Shown here: positions 1 to 5,394 of the stretch, piece after piece
Numbering within the stretch: position 1 is the stretch's first letter
How the letters are laid out: the number at the start of each line of letters is the position of its first letter
Source: Lonsdalea britannica
GTDB lineage: Bacteria > Pseudomonadota > Gammaproteobacteria > Enterobacterales > Enterobacteriaceae
Direction of reading: 5' to 3'
Length of the DNA stretch: 5,394 nt
Assembly (NCBI RefSeq): GCF_946477055.1
Contig: NZ_CAMKXG010000240.1
Coordinates: 1-5,394 of the forward strand
The notes under the pieces: model-generated
Databases searched by the model: none
The model's input: the letters and a program-made list of their open reading frames with translations, nothing else
What the model was told of the DNA's origin: nothing
Made by a program: the position numbers and the translations under genes

Positions 1-28
1 GGTGTCGGGTGTCGGGTGTCGGGTGTCG
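1..28. repeat. GGTGTCG heptamer tandem array (four perfect copies, cut by window edge)
   Basis: Four perfect copies of GGTGTCG lie at 1-7, 8-14, 15-21 and 22-28, directly at the window edge, so the array may be longer. It lies outside any recognised gene. Seven-base perfect arrays are prone to copy-number change by slippage. Confidence 0.85.
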
Positions 29-38
29 CAGCGTATGG

Positions 39-94
39 CCGCGCTTCGCGGAGGGCAACCCTCATCGAGCATCAAGACACACTCAATTTGATGC
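39..94. repeat. Cluster of three small inverted repeats in the intergenic region
   Basis: Three stem-loops follow each other: ccgcg/cgcgg (39-43 with 47-51, loop ctt); gaggg/ccctc (51-55 with 59-63, loop caa); and gcatcaa/ttgatgc (69-75 with 88-94, 12-nt loop). None has a U-run on either strand, so they are not clear intrinsic terminators. Together with the heptamer array they resemble a dispersed intergenic (REP-like) element, but that is inference. Apart from the repeat units and these hairpins I see no supported gene in 1-348. Confidence 0.5.
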
Positions 95-142
95 ATGACC
101 CCAGCCTCTGCCGAAACACGCGTACGATGAGCGATGAATATA

Positions 143-178
143 ACCGCCCGCATCCATGACGGAGCCAGCCGAGCTGAT
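143..178 (-). pseudogene. Third spike-tip remnant, histidine tip lost
   Basis: This partial copy encodes ISSAGSVMDAGG and then departs into unrelated sequence (YIHRSS). The Asn and histidine tip residues are missing, so it cannot provide the metal-binding apex. The upstream part of the unit, in the same frame, keeps the FPPVGHIS segment also seen before the second copy. The break marks the left boundary of the array. Confidence 0.65.
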
Positions 179-233
179 ATGCCCGACGGGAGGAAAGGCG
201 AGGCTGATACCCCCGTCCTCCTCGGCACGACGG

Positions 234-293
234 TCAGTGTAAGTGGTGGTTAGCGTTGCCGCCCGCATCCATGCCAGAGCCAGCCGCGCTGAT
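234..293 (-). pseudogene. Second spike-tip cassette, intact tip coding but detached from the gene
   Basis: Read in its own frame, this copy encodes ISAAGSGMDAGGNANHHLH followed by TGA, against ISASGSVMDAGGNSNHHSH in the working gene. The HxH metal-binding pattern and the MDAGGN core are kept, with S-to-A, V-to-G and S-to-L changes. There is no start codon or ribosome site dedicated to it. It lies one frame off the gpV gene because the repeat length is 3n+1. Its frame is open upstream through the working tip copy to about 596. It may be a silent donor cassette, an extension reached by frameshift, or a decaying duplication. Confidence 0.7.
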
Positions 294-303
294 ATGCCCG
301 ACG

Positions 304-339
304 GGAGGAAAGGCGGGGCTAATATCCCCGCCCTCCTCC
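304..339 (-). terminator. Terminator-like GC-rich hairpin after the spike gene
   Basis: On the minus strand, GGCGGGG (332-326) and CCCCGCC (318-312) form a perfect 7-bp stem with a 7-nt AT-rich loop. It is followed by TTT and then flanked by an outer 5-bp pairing, GGAGG (339-335) with CCTCC (308-304). The inner stem begins 16 nt after the gpV stop. The U-run is only three long and sits inside the larger structure, so termination efficiency is uncertain. The equivalent hairpin in the second unit (189-224) is weakened by mismatches. Confidence 0.5.
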
Positions 340-348
340 GTGCGACGG

Positions 349-924
349 TCAGTGTGAGTGGTGGTTGGAATTGCCGCCCGCATCCATGACAGAGCCGGAA
401 GCGCTGATGTTGCCGCTGACGGTGACGTTGCCCTGAATACTCGCCGCCGTGCCGACCATGTCGCCCTGATAGGTGAGTTTCCCCTGCACCAGCACGTTGC
501 CGGTAAACGTGGTGTCGGGCGAGTCGACCGTGGCGCGCGGCGTTTTAACGACGACATCCGCCTGCGTTTCGATGACGATGTGCTGAATACCGCCATTGAC
601 CGTCAGCGTGTGCGTCGCCCGGTCGTAATAGAACGCCGCGCCGTCCGAGAAGGTGCAGCCGCGCGCCTGCGCGTTATTGACCGGCGGCGTATCGACGCTC
701 GAATAAATGGCACCGAGGATCACGCCGTCTTCGCCATTGTCGTCCAGCAAAATGCGCACCTGTTCGCCGACGTCCGGCAGCCAATAGTCCTTGTTATTCT
801 GCGTGTTGCGCTGCAACACCTCCAGCCAGGCGGTGCGCAGGTTGTCGCACTCTGGCAGCCGCACACGGGCGCGTACGCCCGCGGCATCAACGGCACTCAC
901 GGTGCCAACGCGTAACGATGTCAT
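349..924 (-). CDS. V: P2 gpV-like baseplate spike (central spike with HxH tip)
   Basis: The 191-aa trimeric spike punctures the outer membrane. Domains: an OB-fold at about residues 5-75 (RVGTVSAVDAAGVRARVRLP, YWLPDVGEQVRILLDDNGED, GVILGAIYS); a linker rich in Asn/Ala; a beta-helix needle at about 95-178 with alternating short strands (IVIETQADVVVKT, GNVLVQGKLTYQGDMVG, IQGNVTVSGNISASG); and a tip MDAGGNSNHHSH at 180-191. The terminal His-x-His matches the metal-binding apex known from P2 gpV and related spikes. P2 gpV is about 211 aa, so length is normal. I chose ATG 924 because AGAGGAG (936-930) lies 5 nt upstream and the first residues start the OB-fold; the frame stays open to 1179, but that extension has no homology-like content and overlaps gpD. 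It is the last tail gene visible. Confidence 0.92.
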   Translation of the reverse strand: MTSLRVGTVSAVDAAGVRARVRLPECDNLRTAWLEVLQRNTQNNKDYWLPDVGEQVRILLDDNGEDGVILGAIYSSVDTPPVNNAQARGCTFSDGAAFYYDRATHTLTVNGGIQHIVIETQADVVVKTPRATVDSPDTTFTGNVLVQGKLTYQGDMVGTAASIQGNVTVSGNISASGSVMDAGGNSNHHSH

Positions 925-1061
925 ACGTGCTCCTCTTTCCCCATCGTTTGACGAAAACCGCTCTCGCGGTGACGGACCGGCATCTTCAATCTGCGAGCTA
1001 TCGCTTCGCAGGCGCTCTGGGTCAACAGACCGCGGACGGACTCGTGGCTCGCGCTCATCAT
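921..1061 (-). CDS. Small coupled ORF between hub and spike genes, 46 aa, unknown function
   Basis: I do not recognise this product. The frame is ATG 1061-1059 to TGA 923-921, with a second in-frame ATG next to the first. Its start overlaps the gpD stop by 4 nt (ATGA) and its stop overlaps the gpV start by 4 nt (ATGA). A GAGGG sequence (1072-1068) lies 6 nt upstream. It begins MMSASHESVRGLLTQSACEA, continues with a basic amphipathic-looking helix (IARRLKMPVRHR), and ends GKEEHV. There is no signal peptide, membrane segment or metal-binding motif; it has one Cys. The exact overlap at both ends fits the coupling pattern of the whole operon and would make gpV translation continuous with gpD. It could be a small tail or chaperone-like protein, or a leader frame that only serves coupling. 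Confidence 0.6.
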   Translation of the reverse strand: MMSASHESVRGLLTQSACEAIARRLKMPVRHRESGFRQTMGKEEHV

Positions 1062-2200
1062 GATGCGCCCTCTTTTTTCGTGGTTTGCGTCGTGCTGCCG
1101 TCGGGGTGATAGACGGACAGCGTGTTGGATTGCCCGGTGGTCGCCTTGCGAGCGCCCTTGGTGACCGGGCCGCGGACAATCTCCAGCTCGCTGACGTAAC
1201 CGCCGTCGCGCGTGAGCGAATGCCGCACCTGATTCAGCAACCAGTCGCCGGAAAAGCGGCCGAAACCGCTCAGCGAAATCTTGTTGCCCGCGATCAGCGA
1301 GGTTGCGCCCATCAGCGTCAGCTGCCCGCTCTCCTGCTGTTCGTTGTGCTGATCCAGCGCCGCGTTGGCCTTCAGCTCCGCCGTGTCCTTGCCGGTCGTC
1401 CGGCTGTTGACGTTGAGCGTATCCGCGCTGGTCGCGCTGCCGTCGCTGGACTGCGTTCCGTCGGCTTTGTAGGTCACCAGCTGCTTCTTCGCGGGATTCT
1501 GATGCTTGATCTTCGCCCCTTCGTACACGTGACTGATGGTGTCGCGCATCGAGAAGCTGGCGACGTCGTTGCGGGTAAACGTCTTCACCGGCGTCTGGCT
1601 GCGCAGCGCGCCCAGATGCGAGAAAATCAGCTGGGTGCTGGTCACCTTCACCGCATAGCCGTACTCGCTGGCCAACCGTCGCAAAAAAGCGACATCGGTT
1701 TCCGCGTACTGCGTGATGCGGTCAAACGTGATCGGGGCGATGCTGCCGACCAGCGCCAGCTTGTGTTTTTTGGCGATACGGTTGGCGATGGCCGCCAGCG
1801 TGGTGCCTTCGAATCCCCGGCTGGACTTGGTGCGCAGCGCGGTTTTGACGGACGTCGCCACTCCGCGCATCGACACGGTCGAGGGCGGCGAACGCACCTC
1901 GATTTCATCGATACTGAACGCGCCGCAGTCCCGCAAGGTGTCGCCGCGATAGCCCAGTTTGAGCGACAGGGTGTCGCCTTTTCCCGGATACCAGGCGTCG
2001 ATCCAACGGCCATCGGTGTCGTCCAGCTCCACTTCCAGCGTGTCCGACTCATTTTTGATGCCGTCGGTGTAGGTCAGCCGCGTGACGTAGGGCGCGATAT
2101 CGTTGGTGATATCTTTTTGCAGATACCACAGCGTGAAAATCGGCTGCGGCACCTCACGATTGGCCGCCGACGCGGCCGGTTGAGCGATTAACGTAGCCAC
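1058..2200 (-). CDS. D: P2 gpD-like baseplate hub protein (late control D family)
   Basis: The 380-aa product forms the trimeric hub at the tube tip, equivalent to T4 gp27 or the N-terminal half of VgrG, on which the gpV spike sits. Matches to P2 gpD in order: residues 31-65 (ITNDIAPYVTRLTYTDG then LEVELDDTDG); 96-114 (FSIDEIEV...MRGVA); 134-150 (TLAAIANRIAKKHKL); the hallmark AETDVAFLRRLASEYGY at 166-182; and QVRHSLTRDGGYVSELEIVR at 324-343. The start is GTG at 2200-2198, preceded by GGAGG (2215-2211) with a 10-nt spacer, inside the gpX gene. No upstream ATG is available. The Ser/Thr/Lys-rich tail (residues 350-380) looks disordered. The stop at 1060-1058 overlaps an ATG in ATGA. Confidence 0.93.
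   Translation of the reverse strand: MATLIAQPAASAANREVPQPIFTLWYLQKDITNDIAPYVTRLTYTDGIKNESDTLEVELDDTDGRWIDAWYPGKGDTLSLKLGYRGDTLRDCGAFSIDEIEVRSPPSTVSMRGVATSVKTALRTKSSRGFEGTTLAAIANRIAKKHKLALVGSIAPITFDRITQYAETDVAFLRRLASEYGYAVKVTSTQLIFSHLGALRSQTPVKTFTRNDVASFSMRDTISHVYEGAKIKHQNPAKKQLVTYKADGTQSSDGSATSADTLNVNSRTTGKDTAELKANAALDQHNEQQESGQLTLMGATSLIAGNKISLSGFGRFSGDWLLNQVRHSLTRDGGYVSELEIVRGPVTKGARKATTGQSNTLSVYHPDGSTTQTTKKEGAS
1068..1073 (-). promoter_or_regulatory. Ribosome binding site of the 46-codon ORF
   Basis: AGAGGG on the minus strand lies 6 nt upstream of the ATG at 1061, within the last codons of the gpD gene. It supports translation initiation of the small ORF rather than a plain intergenic gap. 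Confidence 0.5.
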
Positions 2201-2400
2201 GGCGGCGTGTCCTCCGTCAGCACGACATCAGCCTGTTCAATCACCGGGATCGACAGCATGATGCCGGAAGCCAGCACGGGCGTGACGGCCACGTGCGGAT
2301 TGGCGGCGATAATGCGGTCATAGCCCAGCGGATCGCCGTAGTACCGGTAGGCCAGCGCGTCCCAGCGCTCGCCCTGCGTGGTGATGTGTTCGATAAACAT
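2188..2400 (-). CDS. X: P2 gpX-like tail protein (LysM-like fold)
   Basis: This small 70-aa baseplate/tail protein is thought to connect tube and hub. It resembles P2 gpX closely: an early TQGERWDALAYRYYG block matches the gpX pattern 'QGDTLDAICVRYYG', followed by the conserved IIAANP and a hydrophobic closing strand before 'IPVIEQ', then a Trp-containing C-terminus. Length is normal for the family. I chose ATG at 2400-2398 over an in-frame TTG at 2403-2401, because a strong AGGAGG (2411-2406) lies 5 nt before the ATG but only 2 nt before the TTG. The upstream gpU stop shares one base with this start (TGATG). The 3' end overlaps gpD by 13 bp. Confidence 0.93.
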   Translation of the reverse strand: MFIEHITTQGERWDALAYRYYGDPLGYDRIIAANPHVAVTPVLASGIMLSIPVIEQADVVLTEDTPPWLR

Positions 2401-3293
2401 CAAATCCTCCTCGTCGTGATAGCGGCGGTCAGCGAACTCACGACCGGCGCGACTTTCTCCAGCGTGTCGCTGGCGGCGCTGAGCTGCGTGGCGACCACGT
2501 CCAGCGCAGGCGACAGCTCGTCGATGGTACTGACGTTAATGCCCGACAACGCCTTGTGGGCGCTCTTCACAAAGGTGATGGCCTGATCCGCCGCCTTCGC
2601 CACCCGGCTGACTTCCGGGAAGGTCGCCGTAACCGCCGCCAGCGCGGGCACGGCTTTCTGCAACGGCTCGACGGCGGTGCCGATCTGGGTGAGTAGCGTC
2701 GGCACCTGTCCCAGCGCCTGCGACGGGTTGCTCTTCATCTTCTGCACCGTCTGTACCACCGCCGAGACGTTTTTCACCACCGACTGCGCGGTGCGGACGT
2801 AGCCCACCGCCGTGCGGATCGCGCTGGCGATGCCGGACGCGGCGGCCGTCGCCGTCGCCACCGTCTGGCTGTTCGGCACGCCGGTGTTGACGGCGGGAGC
2901 CGCCAACGGATTTTTCGGGTCGCCGACGTACTCGCGCAGCGTCACTTCCGCCGTCAGCGCCAGCACGTTGCCGGACTTGTCGGTCTGCTGACTGGTGGCG
3001 CGCACCTGGGTCAGCACGAACCAGCCGCGATAGTCGCCGTTGCCGAAGACCAGCGCCTGCGCCTGATGCGAGCGCAGCAGGTTGCGCAGCCGCGCCAGCT
3101 CGACGTCCGGCGTACAGAACATCTGGTTGAACACCAGGCTGATGCTGATTTCATCCAGCTTTTCGCCGATGAATTGCAGGCCCGGCTTGCCCTCGATGCG
3201 GGCGTGTTCGGCGTAATCCGCGCCGAACTGCGCCTCGAAGCCGTCCCAATAGGCGATCAGCTCGAATTCGATATCTCCCAATACGGCAAACAT
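2400..3293 (-). CDS. U: P2 gpU-like tail terminator/tube protein with long helical C-terminal extension
   Basis: The 297-aa product has two parts. Residues 1-125 resemble the P2 gpU family, which acts at the end of the tail tube: a hydrophobic N-terminus (MFAVLGDIEFEL), then GLQFIGEKLDEISISLVF, a central LRNLLRSHQAQALVFGNGDYRGW block, and a closing VTLREYVGD strand. Residues 126-297 are an Ala/Val/Thr/Ser-rich, apparently all-helical extension (VATATAAASGIASAIRTAVG, KAADQAITFV, SDTLEKVAPV) absent from P2 gpU, which is about 159 aa. The ATG at 3293-3291 overlaps the tape-measure stop by one base (TAATG). A weak G-rich Shine-Dalgarno sits just upstream. The stop at 2402-2400 overlaps the gpX start. 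The gpU assignment rests on position and N-terminal resemblance; the role of the extension is unknown. Confidence 0.8.
   Translation of the reverse strand: MFAVLGDIEFELIAYWDGFEAQFGADYAEHARIEGKPGLQFIGEKLDEISISLVFNQMFCTPDVELARLRNLLRSHQAQALVFGNGDYRGWFVLTQVRATSQQTDKSGNVLALTAEVTLREYVGDPKNPLAAPAVNTGVPNSQTVATATAAASGIASAIRTAVGYVRTAQSVVKNVSAVVQTVQKMKSNPSQALGQVPTLLTQIGTAVEPLQKAVPALAAVTATFPEVSRVAKAADQAITFVKSAHKALSGINVSTIDELSPALDVVATQLSAASDTLEKVAPVVSSLTAAITTRRI
2406..2411 (-). promoter_or_regulatory. Ribosome binding site of the gpX-like gene
   Basis: A perfect AGGAGG lies 5 nt upstream of the ATG at 2400, inside the 3' end of the gpU gene. It decides between the ATG and the adjacent TTG start. Confidence 0.8.
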
Positions 3294-5394
3294 TATGCGT
3301 ACCCCCGGCGTTGCTGCTGTTCCATCACCTTCTGCATCATTTTTTCCAGTTCATGCAGGCTCAGATTGAGCGCGTTTTTGATTTCCGGCGTCGCCGTCGC
3401 GGGCTGGCCGTTGACATGGATGGTCGGCGAGAACGACAGCTTCAGCCCCTCGCCCGTCCCCACTTTCGCGCTGGCGTTAGCGCCCGTCGCGGGCATCTGC
3501 GGCACATCGTCCACCGTTTTACGGGCCGGCGGCGGCGTCACCACGGGGTGTTCACGCTGGGTGATGGTTTTGTTCGAGCTATTGTCGTCGTCCTCCCCCT
3601 CATCGTTAAACCAGCTGCTGATGGTGCTGCCCAGATTCGAGACGAAGCTTTTCAACTTCTCCCATTTTTCCGTGATGCCTGAGATCAACGAGCCGATCAG
3701 TTTGCTGCCGAACTCACTGAAGCTGGCCGGTAAATCCACGCCGAAATAGCTCAGAACGCCGGAGAACAGCTTGTAGAAAATGCCGAGCGGCGACCAGTCC
3801 ACGAGGATTTGGGTCAGACGGCCGATACCGCCGCTGAAATTGGTTTTCAGCCCTTCCCACAGCTCGGAGGCCCACTGGCTGAGCGAGCTGCCGAAACCGC
3901 TGAACACGGCTTTGACGCTCTCCCATTTTCTGCTGATGGCCGACGACAACGCGCCGATCAGTTTGCCGCCCGCTTCGCTCAGGTTGCTTGGCAGGTTGAT
4001 GTTGAAATAGCGCAGAACGCCCGCGAACAGTTTGTAAATGATGCCGAGCGGCGACCAGTTGAGCAGCAGTTTGCCCACGCCGCCGATGCCGCCCCGGAAG
4101 GCGTTTTTAATGTCTTCCCAACGCGCGCTGAACCAGTTGCTGATCGGCTCCCAGTAGCGGTAAATCAGATAGGCAGCGGCGGCGATACCGGTAATCAACA
4201 GGCCGATGGGGTTCATTAACAGCGCACGGCCGAACACCATCACCGCCCGTCCGGCGATTGACAGGCCGCGTCCCAGCGCGCCGCCAAAGCGCATGATGCC
4301 GGACTGCGCCACGGTCAGGCCGGATCGCACCCACCCCGACACCGAGCGCATTCCGCTCATCACCGCCCGGCCGACCGCCGACATTCCGCGCCCCAGCGCG
4401 CCCCCGAAACGAGTGGAGGCGGACTGCGCGAGCGTCAGGCCCGATTGCAACAGGTTCAGCACATAGCGCACCCCGCTGATCGCGGCTTTGAAGACGGAGA
4501 ACGCCTGTCGGGCCACGACGACAGCCTGAATCAGACCGGGATGCAGCTGGATCCAGCGCGAAAAACCGTCCAGCACCGGCATCATGGCGTTGCCGACCGC
4601 CATCAGCGCTGGCGCAAGCGCTTCGCCCACGCTGAGGCTCATGTTGTTGGCCGCCACCTGCATGTGCTGCCACTGGCCCTTCAGCGTGTTGTTCTGCGCC
4701 GACGCATCGCGCGTGGTCGTCCCTTCCGCCGCCGGGCTGAGCATCGCCTGCTTGTTCTGCTGATAGCCGTTCCAGTTCTGGCGCATATTGAGCAGGTGCG
4801 ACACCGCCTGGTTGTTGTCGAAGACCTTGGACAGGCCGGACTTCGCCATCAGCCGCTCCTGCGTGGACATGTCGCCTTTTGCCACGGCGGCCTGCCACTC
4901 CTGCTTGAATTTCTCGCCTTTGTCGTCAATCAGACGTTGGCCGATCATCAGCGAGGCTTCGTAGGTGGAGAATCCTTGTTTGATGTAGTCCGCCATCGAG
5001 GCCTGATAGTTCACGCCCGCCGACGCATAGCGCTCGCCGATGTCGTTGCTGTTGATGGTGTCCAGCCACCCTTTGAGATTGGCGACAGCGGTGTCGTCGC
5101 TGCCCGACGCGGCTTTGCCGACCGCCAGACTGGAGACAATTTGACTCAGCGCCGCGTCGCCGGTGATGCCGTTCTGTTCGAAGCCGCGCGCCAGACCCGG
5201 CAGCGACGACGACAGCGAGGCCACGTCGAGGTTGCCCGTTTTCGCGCCGGAGAGCATGTGGTCGAACGCGCCGGTGACGGCCTGTTTGCCGTCGAATTTC
5301 AGGGTGTTGAAGGCTGCGCCCACGCGCGCCATCTGCTGGATATCCGCCTGCGTAGCCGTCGCGGCCGTGCCGACGACGCCCAGCAGATCTTTGC
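3293..5394 (-). CDS. Phage tail tape measure protein (partial, N-terminus outside window)
   Basis: This is the tail-length ruler, which occupies the tube lumen until ejection. The frame is open to the window edge, giving 699 visible codons and a TAA stop at 3293-3295; the true start lies beyond 5394, and the Met at 5332 is internal. The N-terminal visible part (about 4650-5394) looks like the TP901-type tape-measure core: Gly/Ala/Ser-rich helices with the motif GITGDAALSQ. A strongly hydrophobic segment at about 4153-4211 (IGLLITGIAAAAYLIYRY) is typical of tape measures. Two internal duplications follow the core: a 29-residue motif at 4358-4444 and 4238-4324, and an 87-residue unit at 3860-4120 and 3599-3859. 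The C-terminus has an acidic linker (EGEDDDNSSN), a Pro-rich stretch, and a final predicted coiled helix (LHELEKMMQKVMEQQQRR). It is coupled to the next gene by TAATG. Family assignment is firm; subfamily is not. Confidence 0.92.
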   Translation of the reverse strand, partial: KDLLGVVGTAATATQADIQQMARVGAAFNTLKFDGKQAVTGAFDHMLSGAKTGNLDVASLSSSLPGLARGFEQNGITGDAALSQIVSSLAVGKAASGSDDTAVANLKGWLDTINSNDIGERYASAGVNYQASMADYIKQGFSTYEASLMIGQRLIDDKGEKFKQEWQAAVAKGDMSTQERLMAKSGLSKVFDNNQAVSHLLNMRQNWNGYQQNKQAMLSPAAEGTTTRDASAQNNTLKGQWQHMQVAANNMSLSVGEALAPALMAVGNAMMPVLDGFSRWIQLHPGLIQAVVVARQAFSVFKAAISGVRYVLNLLQSGLTLAQSASTRFGGALGRGMSAVGRAVMSGMRSVSGWVRSGLTVAQSGIMRFGGALGRGLSIAGRAVMVFGRALLMNPIGLLITGIAAAAYLIYRYWEPISNWFSARWEDIKNAFRGGIGGVGKLLLNWSPLGIIYKLFAGVLRYFNINLPSNLSEAGGKLIGALSSAISRKWESVKAVFSGFGSSLSQWASELWEGLKTNFSGGIGRLTQILVDWSPLGIFYKLFSGVLSYFGVDLPASFSEFGSKLIGSLISGITEKWEKLKSFVSNLGSTISSWFNDEGEDDDNSSNKTITQREHPVVTPPPARKTVDDVPQMPATGANASAKVGTGEGLKLSFSPTIHVNGQPATATPEIKNALNLSLHELEKMMQKVMEQQQRRGYA
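3599..4120 (-). repeat. 261-bp (87-aa) internal duplication in the tape measure
   Basis: Two consecutive 87-residue units lie at 4120-3860 and 3859-3599. Both begin Trp-Glu-x-x-Lys, share WSPLGI.YKLF.GVL.YF in the middle, and share a second KWE motif about 65 residues in. By hand alignment about half of the residues are identical. At DNA level the string tgccgagcggcgaccagt recurs at 3781 and 4042, exactly 261 bp apart. The period is in frame. Similarity fades in the last few residues of the second unit, at the acidic linker. Confidence 0.85.
4238..4444 (-). repeat. Two 29-aa repeats spaced 120 bp in the tape measure
   Basis: The motif SGLT-x-AQS...RFGGALGRG..S..GRAVM occurs at 4444-4358 and again at 4324-4238. 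About 22 of 29 residues are identical, and the spacing is exactly 40 codons. It sits just upstream of the hydrophobic segment. This is a second duplication, independent of the 261-bp one. Confidence 0.85.

Larger units (their letters stand above)
144..410 (-). repeat. 115-bp tandem repeat of the spike-gene 3' end (2 full copies plus a partial)
   Basis: Units are 296-410, 181-295 and a truncated 144-180. The two full units have 16 differences in 115 positions by hand alignment (about 86% identical). Landmarks recur at exactly 115-bp steps: gcccgcatccatg at 376, 261 and 146; cgacggtcagtgt at 343 and 228; gcccgacgggaggaaaggcg at 296 and 181. Each unit holds a spike tip coding segment plus the spacer that follows the stop codon, including its hairpin. 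Only the tip of 296-410 is in frame with the gpV gene. All copies have the same orientation. They are flanked on the left by unrelated sequence, starting abruptly at 143. Confidence 0.95.

Noticed and set aside
1..96. Minus-strand ORF starting ATG at 96 and running off the window
   Set aside because: Only 32 codons, weak ribosome site, passes through hairpins and heptamers; not enough to call a gene.
144..410. Diversity-generating retroelement (template/variable repeat) explanation for the tip repeats
   Set aside because: Differences between units are not confined to adenine positions and no reverse transcriptase is visible in the window.
144..410. Invertible tail-fibre type switch (shufflon or Gin/Hin-like)
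   Set aside because: All copies lie in the same orientation, no invertase gene or recognisable crossover site is visible, and the units encode the spike tip rather than a fibre.
144..410. CRISPR array
   Set aside because: The whole 115-bp unit is repeated, with no alternation of short identical repeats and unique spacers.
358..915. Plus-strand open frame of 185 codons opposite gpV
   Set aside because: Composition is that of an antisense shadow (repeated Asp-Arg-Arg runs), and the opposite strand encodes a recognisable spike.
925..1179. N-terminal extension of the gpV frame to 1179
   Set aside because: It overlaps gpD by over 100 bp, is Arg/Pro-rich and non-homologous, whereas ATG 924 has a strong ribosome site and starts the OB-fold.
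1085..2191. Plus-strand open frame of 368 codons opposite the gpD gene
   Set aside because: It is Arg/Val/Ala-rich with no recognisable domain, and lies exactly antisense to a clearly conserved gene; it is a GC-rich shadow.
4107..4898. Alternative minus-strand frame of 263 codons inside the tape measure
   Set aside because: Gly/Arg/Ala-rich low-complexity shadow, fully inside the tape-measure gene.

Overview
The window is the distal end of a contractile-tail (P2-like myovirus) structural operon, read entirely on the minus strand from right to left. Visible gene order is tape measure (5' end outside the window), gpU-like tail terminator, gpX (LysM-like), gpD-like baseplate hub, an unlisted 46-codon reading frame, and gpV-like spike. 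The family resemblance to P2 X, D and U, the GC-rich codon use and the compact coupling suggest a prophage or a tailocin (R-type bacteriocin) of an enterobacterial or related gammaproteobacterial host. The window shows no head, integrase, lysis or fibre gene, so it cannot separate prophage from tailocin.

Layout, right to left: 5394-3293 tape measure, with two internal duplications in its C-terminal half; 3293-2400 gpU domain carrying a long helical C-terminal extension; 2400-2188 gpX; 2200-1058 gpD; 1061-921 small coupled ORF; 924-349 gpV. Every junction is a stop/start overlap (1 nt, 1 nt, 13 nt, 4 nt, 4 nt), which indicates one polycistronic message with translational coupling. The small ORF fills what would otherwise be the only gap in the series.

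Below 349 the operon does not continue into the expected baseplate wedge genes (gpW/gp25-like, gpJ, gpI). The last ~60 bp of the spike gene, coding for its metal-binding HxH tip, plus the ~50 bp downstream that contain a terminator-like hairpin, form a 115-bp unit. This unit is tandemly repeated: 296-410 is the working copy, 181-295 a second copy, and 144-180 a partial third. Because 115 is not a multiple of three, each copy lies in the next frame. Copy 2 still encodes an intact tip ending His-His-Leu-His; copy 3 has lost the histidines. Further left are small hairpins (39-63, 69-94) and four perfect GGTGTCG heptamers that abut the window edge.

How the parts work together, from family knowledge: the tape measure sets tail length, gpU caps or terminates the tube, gpX bridges tube and hub, gpD forms the hub, and gpV forms the trimeric spike that pierces the outer membrane with its metal-stabilised tip. 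The most unusual feature is the array of spare spike tips, followed by the coupled 46-aa ORF between hub and spike.
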